Below are positions 49,087 through 62,205 of a stretch of 64,000 bases of DNA, piece by piece. A program made the translations under genes and the position numbers. This DNA is from Epiperipatus broadwayi (taxonomy: Eukaryota; Onychophora; Udeonychophora; Euonychophora; Peripatidae), in assembly GCA_028023455.1 (NCBI GenBank), contig JAQFVV010006199.1:6402972-6466971 (forward strand), read 5' to 3'. How positions within the stretch are numbered: the stretch's first letter is position 1; the number at the start of each line of letters is the position of its first letter. The notes under the pieces were generated by a model. It did no database searches and was not told where the DNA came from. It saw only the letters and a list, made by a program, of their open reading frames with translations.

Positions 49087-51771
49087 AAAATTGTCTGCTA
49101 TTTTTAATTTTTTAGTATTGGAACTGTAAATAAAAATGTAAAACTACATTGTACTTTAAATTGACTTGAGACTTATAGTTGAGATATATATATTTGTGTA
49201 TCTAGATATTTCTGCTATAAATTAAAATGTATGCTCCTTATGTATATATCATATTTAATATATGTATGTAATTATATATATTTGTATATAATAAAGCATT
49301 TCTGTTGAAAATTTTTTGATATTTTTTTTATTTGAAAAAAAAAAAAAGTTTAATAAAACTATATTTTAAACTTTCTTATTTTAACTTAAAATAAAACCAA
49401 GAAAATCATACACATTACTTAAAACATATTCAATTTCTAAGAACAATTTTTAAATTTGATATCAGAATATTTACACTACCTCCCTTCCCACTCTTCCATG
49501 TCTAAGAAACTAGATCGCTTACTTAAAATATCATTGTGCCCTATCACTTCAACCCCTATTCCTTAGAGATATAAAAGAATATAGCCAATATTCTTTTCAA
49601 AAAGTTAATCTAGTTTTAAAGAAGAGACAAATAATTACTGAAGTATTATTATTGTGGGTATTTTTAAAATATTTAAATTTTGTTTCTTTTTGAAAAATTT
49701 ATTCATTTAGGTTGATGAGAAGAAAATATTTTGCAATAAACAAAATGCCTAGAAAGTTTCTCTACTTCTCCATATTAAAGAAGACTAAGATTTAAACTTG
49801 GCAGGATCCTTTGTACTTATAATTGAGAAAAGACTGGTTAAATTTTGATAAGGACTTATATTTATAACTTGTGATCATGTAGTCTGTGATATCATCCAAT
49901 ATTATCCAATGTTCTTCACTATTGAAGATTTTACAGGGAAAATCTGTTTCATTGCTAGGGTAACCATTGGAAGAAACCAAATTTGAGTATCTGGAGAATC
50001 TGAAATGCCCCAATTTTTGAGACATAGCATTAAAGTGGAAATTAAATAGTATATTTTTAATATTATACCCTATTGTACAATATTCATTCCCCATAAAGTA
50101 TACAAGTGTTAATTTTACAAATAAATAATCCTTAATGTTAGAATATTAAACAATAATAATTGTTTTTTTAATCAAATTTTAATTATAATATTCACATAAA
50201 TGTTGTGGACATTCATAGAGAAAAGGTAGATTATATAATTTAAATTTAGCTTTTATTAATACTTAGCATGCTTTTGTATATAACATATCATAATCATAGC
50301 AATCTCAATTCTTTGTTGTTCCAATATATATATATATATATATACTTGATAAATATTTTAATATGTTTAAATTTTATTTATTTAGTATTTAAAAATATTT
50401 TAATCCCTTCAAAGAGCCCTTTTTTTTTTGAGATGGGGTGCTTGTACTTTTTTTGTTTATTGAGTATTGGTCTTTTAATTAATAAATTTATCTAATAAAT
50501 AATTATTAGTTGATTGGTAATATTAAAAAAAAATATTTAATTGTTTTACACTTATAATCTTTGAAATTGACTATATTTTTAACACAGAGATTTCATGCAC
50601 TCACACTTGCATGTTTTAAGGTAATGTTAAACTTTACTATTCTTGCTGACTATAATAATGGTTTTTTACTTCTTATAATATAATTATTGGATTAATGTCT
50701 TAGTTATTATATTTTTTTTTGCAATTTGTCTGCTACCTCCTATCTTGTATATTTCCATATCATCTCAATTTTATGTGTGTATGATTTATGTTTTCATATA
50801 TGTAAAGAAAATTAACTGCATTTATTTTTAAAGGAAAACAATCAAGACACACATATTTTGGCATACAATAATTAACAAAATCCATAAGGCAAACATTTTG
50901 GATACTAATCTTCTCTATTAGGTAGGATTTATAAGAGACATTTTGATTCCACTTTTAATCATCCAGTCATACTATAGAATTTAAATCTATTAAACCTCAA
51001 TTTAAAATCTTCTTATAACTTTAAATTAAAAGCAAAAAAAAAAAATCTCTATATCATCTCTTGCAAACCTTACTTAAAATATATTAAAGTTCTAAGAAAA
51101 ATTTTAAAAATTGATATCAAAAATATTCAAAATTTTCCTGCCCTCTATTCTATTTCTAAGAAACTACATCACCTATCAGAAATATTAGAGTCCCATATTG
51201 CTTTAGTTATGTACCAAATTTGAACCAATTCTATTGAATTTAAATCTATTAAACCTCAATTTTAAAATTATATTCTAACTTAAATAATAAAAATGATTAC
51301 AAAAGTTTACAAGCAAACATACCAACAATCAATAAATATTCTAACTTAAATAAAAGCATTTAAAAAGTTTTCAAGTATTGTATGGGTATATGTTTGTACA
51401 TATATACATGCAAATATGTCTATGTGTGTGTATGCATATGTATATATAGATAGATGGTTTTATGGAAATATATGCCTGTATGGATGGATGGATGGATGAA
51501 TCGATGTATTGATTAGTGGATAGATTTTAAGTTTTCTTTCCAAATACATGTAAATAAATAGATTACAAGAGAATTTTAAAAAAAATTATCAAGGAAGTAT
51601 GATAATAAAAAAACTCAAACAACAGTTGAGTATTTTGAGTACATGAAGCAAAAAAAAAGGGGGGGGGGTGTTAAATATATATATATATAAAATTAATTAA
51701 TCGAAGAGAAAAGTTCATAGATAGAAAGTTTAAAATTAACAATAAGTTTATTTAATAAGAACTATTAAATT
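49087..51771. other. Non-coding stretch with dispersed direct repeats
   Basis: Sequence at about 49346-49570 recurs at about 51000-51230 (ttctaagaa, tttaaaaattgatatca, tctaagaaactaratc). A 30-bp block aatttaaatctattaaacct occurs twice (50979, 51237). Microsatellites: (TA)n at 50323-50344, (GGAT)n at about 51480-51497, and a 10-G run at 51659-51668. No exon recognised. Confidence 0.55.
49792..50094 (-). other. Unidentified 100-codon open frame
   Basis: The minus-strand frame has less repetitive residue use than the other open frames of the window: it includes SQKLGHFRFSRYSNLVSS, NETDFPCKIFNSEEHW and ITDYMITSYKYKSL. It stays open some codons upstream of the ATG. No domain, signal peptide or family was recognised, and no splice signals clearly bracket it. 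It may be a relic of an unrecognised retroelement or pure chance. Confidence 0.2.
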
Positions 51772-51905
51772 ACACAGAGGCTAAACTATCCATACAGTAG
51801 TGTCATTCAGTGTAGGCCAGAGTAATCAATGGATGCAAGAAGGTTTGTGCATAAAATCCCTATCTAGTGCCTACTCGTCCAAAATCCCCAGACTAGGTTC
51901 TAGCT
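51772..51905. mobile_element. MITE family A, copy 2 (longer left part)
   Basis: The terminus cacagaggctaaact is followed by cattcagtgtaggccag and aatcaatggatgcaagaagg, matching the inverted right half of the 16.3-kb copy up to about 51866 (ccctatct). It then continues into sequence absent from that copy (gtgcctactcgtcc and onward). No matching right terminus was found nearby. Confidence 0.65.
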
Positions 51906-52092
51906 TGTGGCTTTCATCAATGAGGATCCTTAGATCTTAGAACACTGCACATAGATCTTAAAATCTAATGCAATCCTCCAGCAGTGATTTTACTATTAAA
52001 TTAATTATATATGAATATTTATAGAAGTTTTGCAGACAATCATAATGGATGTATAAAGCTTATATATTCTTATGTATATCAATCAACTAACG

Positions 52093-52395
52093 TATGTGCA
52101 CATTATATTCGAATATCAGCCTTTCAAGCTAATTGCGCAAACGCTTTGCGAGTGTTAATAATAAATGAATACTTTCTCACCAATACAAGATATAGTATTT
52201 ATGCAGGAATAAAAGGAATCCTCTTATCCCTACAGCTCAAATATTTATATATGAGCAAATCTGAAGTACTGCATAAATACTATATCTTGTATTGGTGAGA
52301 AAGTATTCATTTATTATTAACACTCGCAAAGCGTGCACAATTAGCTTGAAAGGCTGATATTCGAATGAAAATACAATTGTATACAGCCTTTATAT
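52093..52395. mobile_element. Foldback element, family C
   Basis: The left arm, about 52108-52205 (atattcgaatatcagccttt, ... agtgttaataataaatgaat), is inverted at about 52271-52366. The loop holds the shared core tatatgagcaaatctgaagtact (52248-52270). Related but non-foldback units occur at 62.7-63.5 kb. The plus frame 52011-52298 runs through one arm and is not a gene. Confidence 0.8.
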
Positions 52396-52790
52396 AAAAT
52401 AAATGCTTATTTATAAATGATAATCATAATAAAATTCAAGTTAAAATTAATACTACATTGCCTTTAAAATCTTCAATTTATTTTTTAATTTATTTTATTT
52501 TAAAGTAATTATGTACTTAAAAAAAGAATTTTATCGAAGACTGAAATAGTTACATATATCCTGTTCAACAGTGGAAGCAATGAATATATATTAAAATAAT
52601 TTCATTTTTTCTTCTCTTTGTTTAGTGAAGATTGATGTAAAAAAAATTGATATAAAACATCTATAATAGCACAGTTAGAAAAAGGAAATGGTTTTTGAAA
52701 GATTGTTAAGCTTGTATATAAAATATATTTTTCACTTCTATTGATATTTGAAAATAGTACAGTCGTTTGTCCTAAAAATATGAGCTGTCA
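52396..52790. other. AT-rich filler
   Basis: No feature could be supported between the foldback and the SINE. Confidence 0.5.
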
Positions 52791-52883
52791 AGCATTGGTG
52801 GCCGAATGGTTAGCACAGCTGCCTTACAAGCAGTTGTCCAGAGGTTCGCTCCTCGGCCAACGTTTTGACACATAAAAAAAAAA
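52791..52883 (+). mobile_element. tRNA-derived SINE (family 1), copy 2
   Basis: Head agcattggtggccgaatggt with A-box-like TGGCCGAATGG and B-box-like gaggttcgctcctc, then tttgacacat and A10. It is the same layout as 5163-5270, but shorter in the anticodon and variable region and with a decayed acceptor stem (GCATTGG versus CCAACGT). It lies directly next to the 3' end of the minus-strand LINE. Confidence 0.6.
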
Positions 52884-52899
52884 GAAGAGCTAATACTTA

Positions 52900-54990
52900 A
52901 ATCATTGTCATCATTATTATTTTTAGCCATTATCAATTCATGGCAGGATAAAAATCTTTCAATTTTAAACCATTTCGTCTAATCTCTATTCTTTCTTCTC
53001 CACATTACTCAGCATACTTTCTTAATTCATCCATCTCACATGTATTCCCTTTCTATGATTTTTATTATTTTTTGAGATTCAATTTAAAACATTAACTAGT
53101 CATATATTATTATTATCTCTTAGAAATATATCAGCCCAGTTTCTATTTCAATTTCTTAATTCTTTCAATGAGGTCAATAGCACCTGTTGTTCTGTCATCT
53201 ATATATATATATATTTTAATCCCTTCTTATTATTCCTAACATACATTTTTCTATACTTAAGTGATTTGAATTCTCTATATTGCTATTCTGTTAAAGCACC
53301 AGTCTCAGATTTATAAGTAAGAATTGGTAAAACACATTTATTAAAACCTTTCTTTTCAAACACATAGGCATATTTCCTTTTAATATTAAGTTTTTTCCAT
53401 CAAAAGCACTCCATCCAAATTTAATTCTATGATTAATTTTATCCACTATATTTTTATCTATATTAATAATCTGTCCAAGATATTTATAATTGTTAACTTC
53501 TTCTAATATATTATTATTAATCTTTATTTTCTTTTTTGTGAAAAATCCATTGAACATTACTTTATTCATTTTAACATTAATTATCTTTAGTTCTTTCATC
53601 TAATTACTCTTGCAACATTTCCTAAAGCTCTAAAGCATTATTTAAAAAAACAATTACATCATCTAAAAATCTAGATGACAAATCATTTCCATTTAATTTA
53701 ACTCTCCTATCTTCTCATTTCAATCTACAAAATATTTCTTGCAAAATTGCTATAAAAAGTTTTGGATATATGAAATGACCCTGCTGTATACCCTTTTCTG
53801 TCTTATTATTACTGTGTAATCTAACTATTGTTGTTGCATTTTGACAAATATTCTTCAAAATATGACAGCATTCTGGATCTATGTCTCAGTGATCTAAAGC
53901 ATTATTCATTGGAGGCTTATAAAATCAAATATCTTTTTATAATCTACAAATCCAAAGCATAATGGCAAGTCATATTCATTGGATCTTTTTATAACTTCTC
54001 TCAATGTGTCAATGTGATTCATTGTGCTGGAACCATTTTTTAATCCATCTTGATCTTTTGATTGGTTAAAATCCAAAGTTTGCTGTAGACAAGATAAAAA
54101 TTTTATACAAGCAGATAAAAATCTGATAGGTTTGAATTTTTAATGTCTTCTTTATCACCATAATTTTTCTATTTATTCACCTGCTTCTTTTAAGATATTG
54201 ATTATAACTTCATTACCTTTCCTTCTTTATAGATTTAATTGTATATTTCATTTTTTCATTCAAAATTCTGGACAATTCTGAAAATGTAGTAATTGTTGTG
54301 AATACTTTTTCTTGTTGTTTATTTTTATATAATTCTTTATAGAACTCTTCCATATATTTCATGATGTCATTTCTTTTTTGGTAATAGTTCAATCTTTTGT
54401 TTTTATTACAGAAATAAGTTTCCTATCAATACCAAGTTGTTTTATATTTTTGATACTTTTATTCACATTTTTAGCTTTCATTGCTAATTCATAATTATAT
54501 TTTCTTATAATAATATTTAATTTTTTTGTATCATTTTACAAATTTCTAGATATTCAATCCTTTTTAATGGATCATCTTTACATATTTTCATTTTTTTTCT
54601 TAGTAAATTGTTTTGTCTCAGCAGAAATTTTAGTGATCAATACCAGCTAATTTTGTTGCAGTATTTAAAAGTGTGTCAAATTATTTTTCTATTGATTTCA
54701 TTCAAATCTAAATCATGTTCAAAATCTGTTAATATTTGAAAATGATTTGCAAGTTCCAATTTTTTTGTCTCTCTAGTTTTGCATTAACATGTACACCTCA
54801 CTAATCAATGATCACTTCCTGTATTAATTTATTAAGAATATTATAAACTTAAAACACATATTTTCTATTAGTCAAAATATAATCCAATTCTGCTATACTC
54901 TCACTTGATTGAATTTATGTTCTTTTTCATTTAGTATTTTTCTCAATGAAAGAATTCATAATTTTTTTTTTCTTTTTCTGAAAATTTTAT
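52900..54990 (-). pseudogene. RTE-like LINE, longest copy
   Basis: A minus-strand non-LTR retrotransposon about 2.1 kb long. The frame 53599-53291 is open for 102 codons: VMFNGFFTKKKIKI, then EEVNNYKYLGQIIN, then DKINHRIKFGWSAF and MPMCLKRKVLINVFYQF, the canonical post-palm order. Upstream on this strand (about 53659-53673) is the catalytic box, reading FLDDVIVF with both Asp retained. Earlier RT segments extend to about 54200 and degraded upstream sequence to about 54990. The 3' end lies near a CATCATT microsatellite (52905-52920). Stops elsewhere make it defective, but it is the best-preserved LINE here. Confidence 0.7.
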
Positions 54991-55035
54991 TATCATAATC
55001 ACATTTACCCACATCACTTTCATCTTATCAATTCT

Positions 55036-55115
55036 AGCAAGTAGTTGGTTGCAGACGGTTGTGGGTTCGCGTCCCGGCCGATGCTATGACATATGAAAAA
55101 AATAAAAATAAAAAA
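55036..55115 (+). mobile_element. tRNA-derived SINE (family 1), 5'-truncated copy
   Basis: It lacks the acceptor 5' strand and A box. It retains gttgcagacggttgtgggtt, the B box (gggttcgcgtccc) and the 3' acceptor strand CCGATGC (55078-55084), followed by tatgacatatg and an A-rich tail. The minus frame 55258-55034 (ending GTRTHNRLQPTTC) is antisense to it. Confidence 0.65.
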
Positions 55116-55779
55116 TAAAATGTTGTCATCAAATGGCAGCTTGGGTCCACAATCAGTGGATTTTTAGCACCTTCCACTTTTGACTGCCAATGGCTGTTTT
55201 GGCTGGCAACTTTACAGACTTTTGGGAATAAGAACCATAATTTAGTTTTGTCTGTCATGTATGTAAATATCTATTTTAAAAAAATTCATTCACACATATA
55301 TTCATGTGCCTTTAGGAAAATTAAAGTTATATTAACTGAAAAGAAAGATCATGGTGTTTCTTGATTTTAAACTCACAAGTGAACAATCACATTGTTTAGT
55401 GAACAATCACATATTTTTATAAATTATATGATTAATCATATGATAATAACAATTGCAATGATAAGAATGGAACACACATTAGGAATTTGCCCTGCTTGTT
55501 TTTTTTTAAAACCAAAAAGGAATCAAAGGGTTTTCTTCAGTTAATAGTAAACGTTTTTATCAAATGAGCTTTCAAATATATTTTGAACAATTTTTATCAT
55601 CTCTTTCATTATTATAAAGAAGAGTGATTTAAAGATTCTATTAAAAATATTGTTTTTATATTTGTTTATTAGAAGGTATTATTACTAAAAATTGTAGGAC
55701 ACAGTACAGAATATATATATGATAAAATATACAGACTTTAAAGTAATGTTTGGACTTTTTTAAACTAGATAAAATGTTT
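55116..55779. repeat. Repeat shared with 35.1-35.4 kb, then filler
   Basis: From about 55205 to 55560 the order of short matches to 35101-35420 is kept. The preceding 55120-55200 is unusually GC-rich for the window (tggcagcttgggtccac, tgactgccaatggctg) but has no open coding frame that continues. Confidence 0.5.
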
Positions 55780-55846
55780 ACACAGAGGCAAAACTCTCCA
55801 CACAGTAGTGCCAGTCAGTGCAAGCCAGAGTAATCAATGGATGCAT
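55780..55846. mobile_element. MITE family A, copy 3 (one end only)
   Basis: A 67-bp terminus: cacagaggcaaaactctcca, cagtcagtgcaagccagag, aatcaatggatg. It is closest to the presumed ancestral end. Sequence beyond 55846 is unrelated, so this is a solo terminus or truncation. Confidence 0.65.
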
Positions 55847-58699
55847 TAACCTCATTTATTTCATTAAAAGATAAAAACATAAACTAAAAAATACAAGTAT
55901 AAGTTTGTGAGTAGTAAATACATTTTTCTCCCTTAAAATATATATATAACTTAAAGTTTAAACTGTAAAACCTTAATAATGAAAGTCAATTCAAATAAAT
56001 AATTGTTTTAATAAAATTAAAATATTAAAATGATTATTTTAAGTAATTCATATATACACCTATAAAATGATTATTTTTAAATCATTTGTATATATATAAT
56101 GATAATTATTTAAGTTGACTAACCTTAAAAAATCAAGATTTAAACTTGGAGATAACCTTAGGCTAAGTCACATCTTAGCAACTAAACACAAAGGAAATAA
56201 CATTTAGAATTCAATTGTACAATTATTAATTATAGTAATTTCAACAATAATTGAATACGAAATTGTGAAATCAAATAGTATATTTAAAACATAATACTGG
56301 AAGTCTATTCTACTATAAAAGCTGGATCAAGTAATTTCAAAATTAATCCTATCTTTTGCCAATGAACTAGCCACTATGCATAGTCATTTTACTGTAGTCG
56401 AATTCCAAACATTTTAAAAGATGGATTAATAATTTGAAGAAATCTTCTTGTTGATAAAATTTTTATTAGAGAGGAACTCTACTTTCACTCAATAAAAAGA
56501 GTAAATAAATTACTCTTTAGTATTATCAATTATAATTTCAAAATGAAATTATATATATTTTTATTTATTAATTAAAGGAACTCATAATAAGATCATTCTA
56601 AATTGGAATTATAAAGAAGATAAATTTCATAAAAAAAATATTTATATATGTAAATTAAATTATATTAGAAGATAATAAGTATATAAAATGTCTTGTGAGT
56701 AAAGACCATTTTGCCATAGGATTGAATGCTATTGTTTGATCTGAAAATAATGTAATTGTTTATTCCTACTGAAATGCCTAAACTATATGGTACTTCATCT
56801 ACATAATTAAAAATGCAATTTCAATTTATATTGAAATAATTTATGGAAGATGTCAACATCATATAAGAGGAAGAATTCTGAACAACAGAGTATATTAATT
56901 GACTCACCAAAGATTGATAACCAGGGGATAAAGAACTTTATCCTTAATGAACATTAAGAACTTTACCCTTAATGGTCATTACTTCATAAATTATGGAAAT
57001 GAATAGGACAATACCACAAACTTTTAATATATCTTATTGTTATGTGTGTCATCAGCTTCGGACATCTAATTTTATTTTCTTTGCTTCCAAAATCCATTTA
57101 CATTAAAATAGTCCATTTAAGAAAGTTATTAGATGAAGAGAAATAGAAAGATCATTGATTTAAATATTTTTTAAAATAAAATTTAGATCTTCCCTATAAA
57201 GCGACTTGACCGATGTAAAAATAACTTAATATGGGGGTAAGATTTTATTATTCTTCGTATTGATTTCATTCTTGACAGAACATGATTTTTTTGTTTATTA
57301 CTAAAATAATTAACTTAGTAATATTTGTTTATTATTCTTTGTGTAAATGATTAACATCCTTGGGTGAAAGATCTTTTATTTTATAATAATGATTACACCT
57401 AGAAGGGGGTTCTTATAAAATTGGAATTCTTATACAAGGATTGGATAGTATAAAATCTTTAATTATACATACAATATTTGTATTAAATTTAGCTAGTTAG
57501 TATTATTATAATTTTTTTTGTTGAATTTATAAAATTTTATTGTTTTTACAATTTATTAAAATTTGGTCATGTTATGATACAGATCTTCTATGGGATATGG
57601 GAAGGTATTATTTTAATTTGATATTGTAAAATAGTAGAAATATATATAAAGCACTTATTATATTTTTTATTTATTTGAAATAAATTTAAATTGTTATCTG
57701 TTAATAAATATGTTAACGTTTGTTTTAAATTCAAAGAGGTCTCTGATTTATTTTAATTATTTATTTATTTTTTGAAATAAATAAGATATGAATATACATA
57801 TACATATATCACACTAATTTAATATCTTGATAATTTGGTTGAAATTAATTTTAAAATCAATTAAATTATATTAAGTACTATTACTAATGTAGAATATTGA
57901 TGGGAACTCCTGAAGAGAGTTAAATGTAAAAACTACCATGAGTTCGAGTACTGAGCATAACAGAACCATCCACAAAGGTGAAGATTAAATAAATTAATCT
58001 AAATTGCATCTGTATTGAATATTTAATTTTAAATTATCTTGTTTGAAATGGATTCAATCTTGGATTAAAGTTAAAGTGTATCCTTCATAACATCCTATAT
58101 GAAGACCCTAAATCTGATTACAGTTAAATTTGACCACTTTGATTCCTTTAGGGAATCTGTATAGTATTTATAGATGGGATTATATTTTAAGTTAAGATTT
58201 ATTTCATATGCATGGAATATAAGAGTTAAATTTTTCTAAATTCAAATTTATATTTCATAGTTTAATAATTATAATTTTAATTACAAAATATTATGTTCTT
58301 ATTCAGTGATTATAAATTATTTTTGAATATAATTTATAAATATTAAGAGTCTAAAAGTACTACATTTAGCAAGTATTTTTATTTTATTTTATTAAAATAA
58401 TGTGAGCAAATAGGTAGATTCATGTTTATTATATTTTATTTCAACTATTTTTTTATATAAAGATTAGGAATTTCATCGACTCTCTTGTATTTTGAAAATT
58501 ATATATGTATCACAACATCTTTTGGGTTACACAGAGATACATATTTCAGATTAAGCAATATTATAGGTGAATTTCAAAGTATAATCATTTATTTAATTAA
58601 AATTAAATATAAATAGTGAACATGTTGTATAATATATAATTGGATCTTATATATATATATTAAATGTTTATAGTTTATTTGTCATATATTTTTTTAAAT
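55847..58699. other. Long non-coding stretch
   Basis: No exon, RNA gene or classifiable repeat was seen. A faint B-box-like gagttcgagtactg lies near 57941. There are local direct repeats such as aagaactttacccttaatg (56930-56970). Confidence 0.45.
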
Positions 58700-60600
58700 T
58701 TATATTGATCGCTAATAAATTTTGAATTAATTTAAAACAATTAATCTTGCTTAGTTGTCATTTAATTTTACTATGCAAATTTGTTGATAGTCATGATATT
58801 TACATATTGATTTATATCACATAATTCATTATAAGTAATAAAACAGTTCGGAAGTTAAACTACTGGCTTGGTAAGTGTGTACAATCGCATATTTTTTTGT
58901 AGTGAATTTAATATTTTGTTATTTAGACCAGGTATAGATTGTTATGTGGTAATAAATTAATTGATTGGGTACTATTAGATATTTAATAAGTAATTAGAAA
59001 TTTATTATAATTATTTTGTTAGGTATATATAACAATTATGTTAGTATAGAAATTTAGATTTGAATAATCTGTAATGTACAAATATAATAATTCCTGAAGA
59101 TAAAGACAATTGTAATTGGATATTCATATATTTATTGGGTGAACATTATATTAAGTTAGTATTTAATTACAAAGATGGTAATCTTATTATATTATAAAAT
59201 TGTATGTATCAAAATCGGTACTTGAAATATATAAATAAAGTGATTTGCTTTAATTATGTTTGATGTTTATTGATAAAGATTGTAAATTTAGTTTAAATAC
59301 TAGGTTTTAATATTGGCATTTGATCATAATAAAACTTCAATAATCTTTTGTATAGTATAATAATTATAATTTAAAATTTGATAATTTAGTTTTAGTAGAT
59401 TGAAGAATAATTTGTTGCAATCTGCTAATTGTATTTGAATAAGCATCAAATGAGAATCCACTGTTTATTTCATATTGTTATGATTGGATATTGTAAATTT
59501 TGAGGTTATTTAAAAGTGTTGAGTTTATTTTATATTATTATAAGTTGGTGAAGTTTGTGAGATATGCTAGATTAATTGATTTTATGCTGTATAGTTTAAT
59601 ATTTAAGATTTTTTTATTTTATTTATGATTTAATGTTATGAATTTATAGGATTTTAGGGGGAAAAGTTTTATATACATATTAAGGATAGATTAATGTGCA
59701 TAAATTTATAGATAATAAAACCTTGGTATCATTATTAAATATTTGATTTTATTGTAATCATATTCGATAAGAATATACTAATATTAATGAAATAGCATTG
59801 CTGAATTAGAATTATTTTATTTAATTTGGATATAATTAGAGATTAACTATTGGGAAATACTTTATGTTGATATAATTGATGTTTTAAGTTTGTAGATTAT
59901 TCTAAAGTATTTGTTTCCTATCCTTATAATTCTCATTTTGTTATAAATAGCTTATAAATTCACAGGGCATATTAAGATTATTATTTTATCCATTCATGAT
60001 AACATTGAACATTTGGGATAAATTCATATCATTATGAATAGTGTTTTAATTCATAAAGAATATTAAAGTTTATCTTTCTCATCTTTTGTCATTATGTTTA
60101 TTGTATTAAAGTGATAGTGACATTTGGTTATATTATCTTCATTTCCAATTCATTATAAATAGTGCTCATATTCTAAAACAATTTGAAATATTGGTTTTAT
60201 TTAGGTACAATATGTTATGAATGCTATTCAAATCAGTGGTATTATAGCAAAGATTATCATTATTATTTTATTTTGTTATAAATGATGCAGACACATGGCT
60301 TTATAAAAAGGCCGAATTAGGTATTAGCTTGTCATTCATTAGTTGATAGTCATCTTGACTCAGTTCATTATTTTCATTCTATTACAAATGACATTACAAA
60401 TCTTGGGCATTATTAAATTGGGATTGTACTTTCTTGGTTCATATTTTATTTTGTTATAAGTGGCAACCAATAATTAGGTTATAACAAAGGTTCTACTATT
60501 CTCTTCATTTATTCCATCACAAATGGCATTTAATTTTAGCGGACATATTTTATTTGGGTACAAATGCCACCCAAATCTGTGGGGCTATTAAACAAGAGCT
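58700..60600. repeat. Degenerate minisatellite, period about 60 bp
   Basis: A loose unit of the form ttattttgttataaatggc... recurs at about 59925, 59985, 60035, 60090, 60150, 60210, 60275, 60378, 60448, 60515 and 60560, and more faintly upstream toward 58.7 kb. Spacing is mostly 50-70 bp. The 3' units are best preserved. No coding content. Confidence 0.5.
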
Positions 60601-60639
60601 TAGCAAACTTTTATTCAGTTATATATATATAAATAAAAA

Positions 60640-61425
60640 TTTTCCTAGCAGTTAATATTGTATAATATCTAAATTAACATCCATACACTGGTTTATTGAG
60701 CACATAAAATACTCTCAATTCAAAGCACAAAACTCTTGAAAAGATTTTTTATTCAAATTTATTTATATAGGCAGATCTGAAGCACTTTAGAAAAAGAAAG
60801 AAAGCATGAAGTTTGTTAAATTGATGATGTTATTTCTTTAAAGCTATATTTCAGATTGCTTTATATTGTTTTAATTAATATTTGTGAAAGTTTTCAATTT
60901 ACAGCCTACCAATGATAAATCAAATAATGAAATATGTAAATATAAACTTTTCAAGCAGTTAATGTTATATAATAACTAGGTTAATACCCAACACTGGTTT
61001 ATTGAACATGTGGATTACTGTTTTCCAAAAGTTTATCTTGGGCTTTGGATTGAGAATATTTCATGTACTCAATAAACCAGTGTTGGGATGTTAATCTAGT
61101 TATTATATAATATTAACATCTGGGAGAAGTTTATATTTACATATTTCATTATTTGATTTCGTATTGACTGACTGTAAATTGAAAATTTTTACAAATATAA
61201 ATTAAAACAATATAAAGCAATTTGAAAAATAGCTTTAAAGAAGTAACATGATTAATTTCAGATCATCATGCTTTCTTTCCAATGTGCTTCAGATTTGCCT
61301 ATATAAATGAATTTGGGTAAAAAGGATAAATATGGTATGTTCTTATCTTTCCAAAAGTTTTATCTTGTGCTTTAGTTTGAGAGTATTTCACATGCTCAAT
61401 AAACCAATGTTGGGGTATGCAACAT
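60640..61425. repeat. Large palindrome with arms of about 380 bp
   Basis: The left arm (about 60640-61010) and right arm (about 61030-61425) are inverted copies about 85-90% alike by eye, centred near 61022. Arms contain aaataatgaaatatgtaaat, attgctttatattgtttta and the shared core (60764-60786; inverted 61284-61305). Each arm also begins and ends with cactggtttattgag, so an arm equals one unit of a tandem repeat in head-to-head arrangement. Confidence 0.8.
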
Positions 61426-62205
61426 TTATAAAAATGGCCAACATTTATGATAATGAGAAAAAAACTAAAAGAATAAGAATTAGTTAGTTTAACAAAATAT
61501 TCTTACTTACTTTGTAAATAAATATATCTGTCAAAAAAATTATCCAAAAATATATCATAGTACTTTAGTCAAAATAATGCAGTTTCACTCTATTATATAT
61601 ATACACTGCTTATGCAAGAATTCATCATAAAACAATTAATCATTATAAACTATCTATTCTAGTGATTATTTGAAAAAGTTAAGCATTAAAATAATGAAAA
61701 CCATCTTTCATATAAAATAAAACAAGATTCACACTGGAGGGGGGGGTATTCACTATATTATTAAAAATAAATCATAAATACATAATAAATTATATTAAAA
61801 ATAAATTTGTCAACATGTACATCATATAATGTAAAATATAATTTACTTATTTCATTTTATTATATAGTTGTATAATTGCAAGGCCATTTAAAGCAACGTC
61901 TTTTGATAAATATGAAAATCCTTGCCAAAAAAAAAGTTTCATATATTATATATGTGTTTCAAAAATATTTATTATATTAATTAAAACAATTTTTTTTACT
62001 TCCTTCGTTTTCTTTTAATGTATTCATAATTACAATAGGATACCAAGATCATGTCAAGTAGTATGGTAATCAGGTTTTTTTCAAATCATGGGGAGAAAGA
62101 TTATTAAGTTTTAATGTTTATATTATTTTAAAAAGTTCAATCACATAAGGAAGTGTACTAAAAATAAATTAGAAAATATATAGTTAAAATACAATTTTAC
62201 TTGCT
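61426..62205. other. Non-coding stretch
   Basis: No gene was seen. An 8-G run lies at 61739-61746. The motif aataggataccaagatcatg (62035) resembles the tandem unit just downstream. Confidence 0.5.

Noticed and set aside
52011-52298. 95-codon plus frame as a gene
   Set aside because: It crosses one arm and the loop of a foldback repeat whose relatives at 63 kb are not coding.
55034-55258. Minus frame of 74 codons ending GTRTHNRLQPTTC
   Set aside because: It reads through the B box of the truncated SINE and adjacent repeat; no gene structure.
57941-57960. B-box-like gagttcgagtactg
   Set aside because: No A box or tRNA-like fold nearby; isolated motif.
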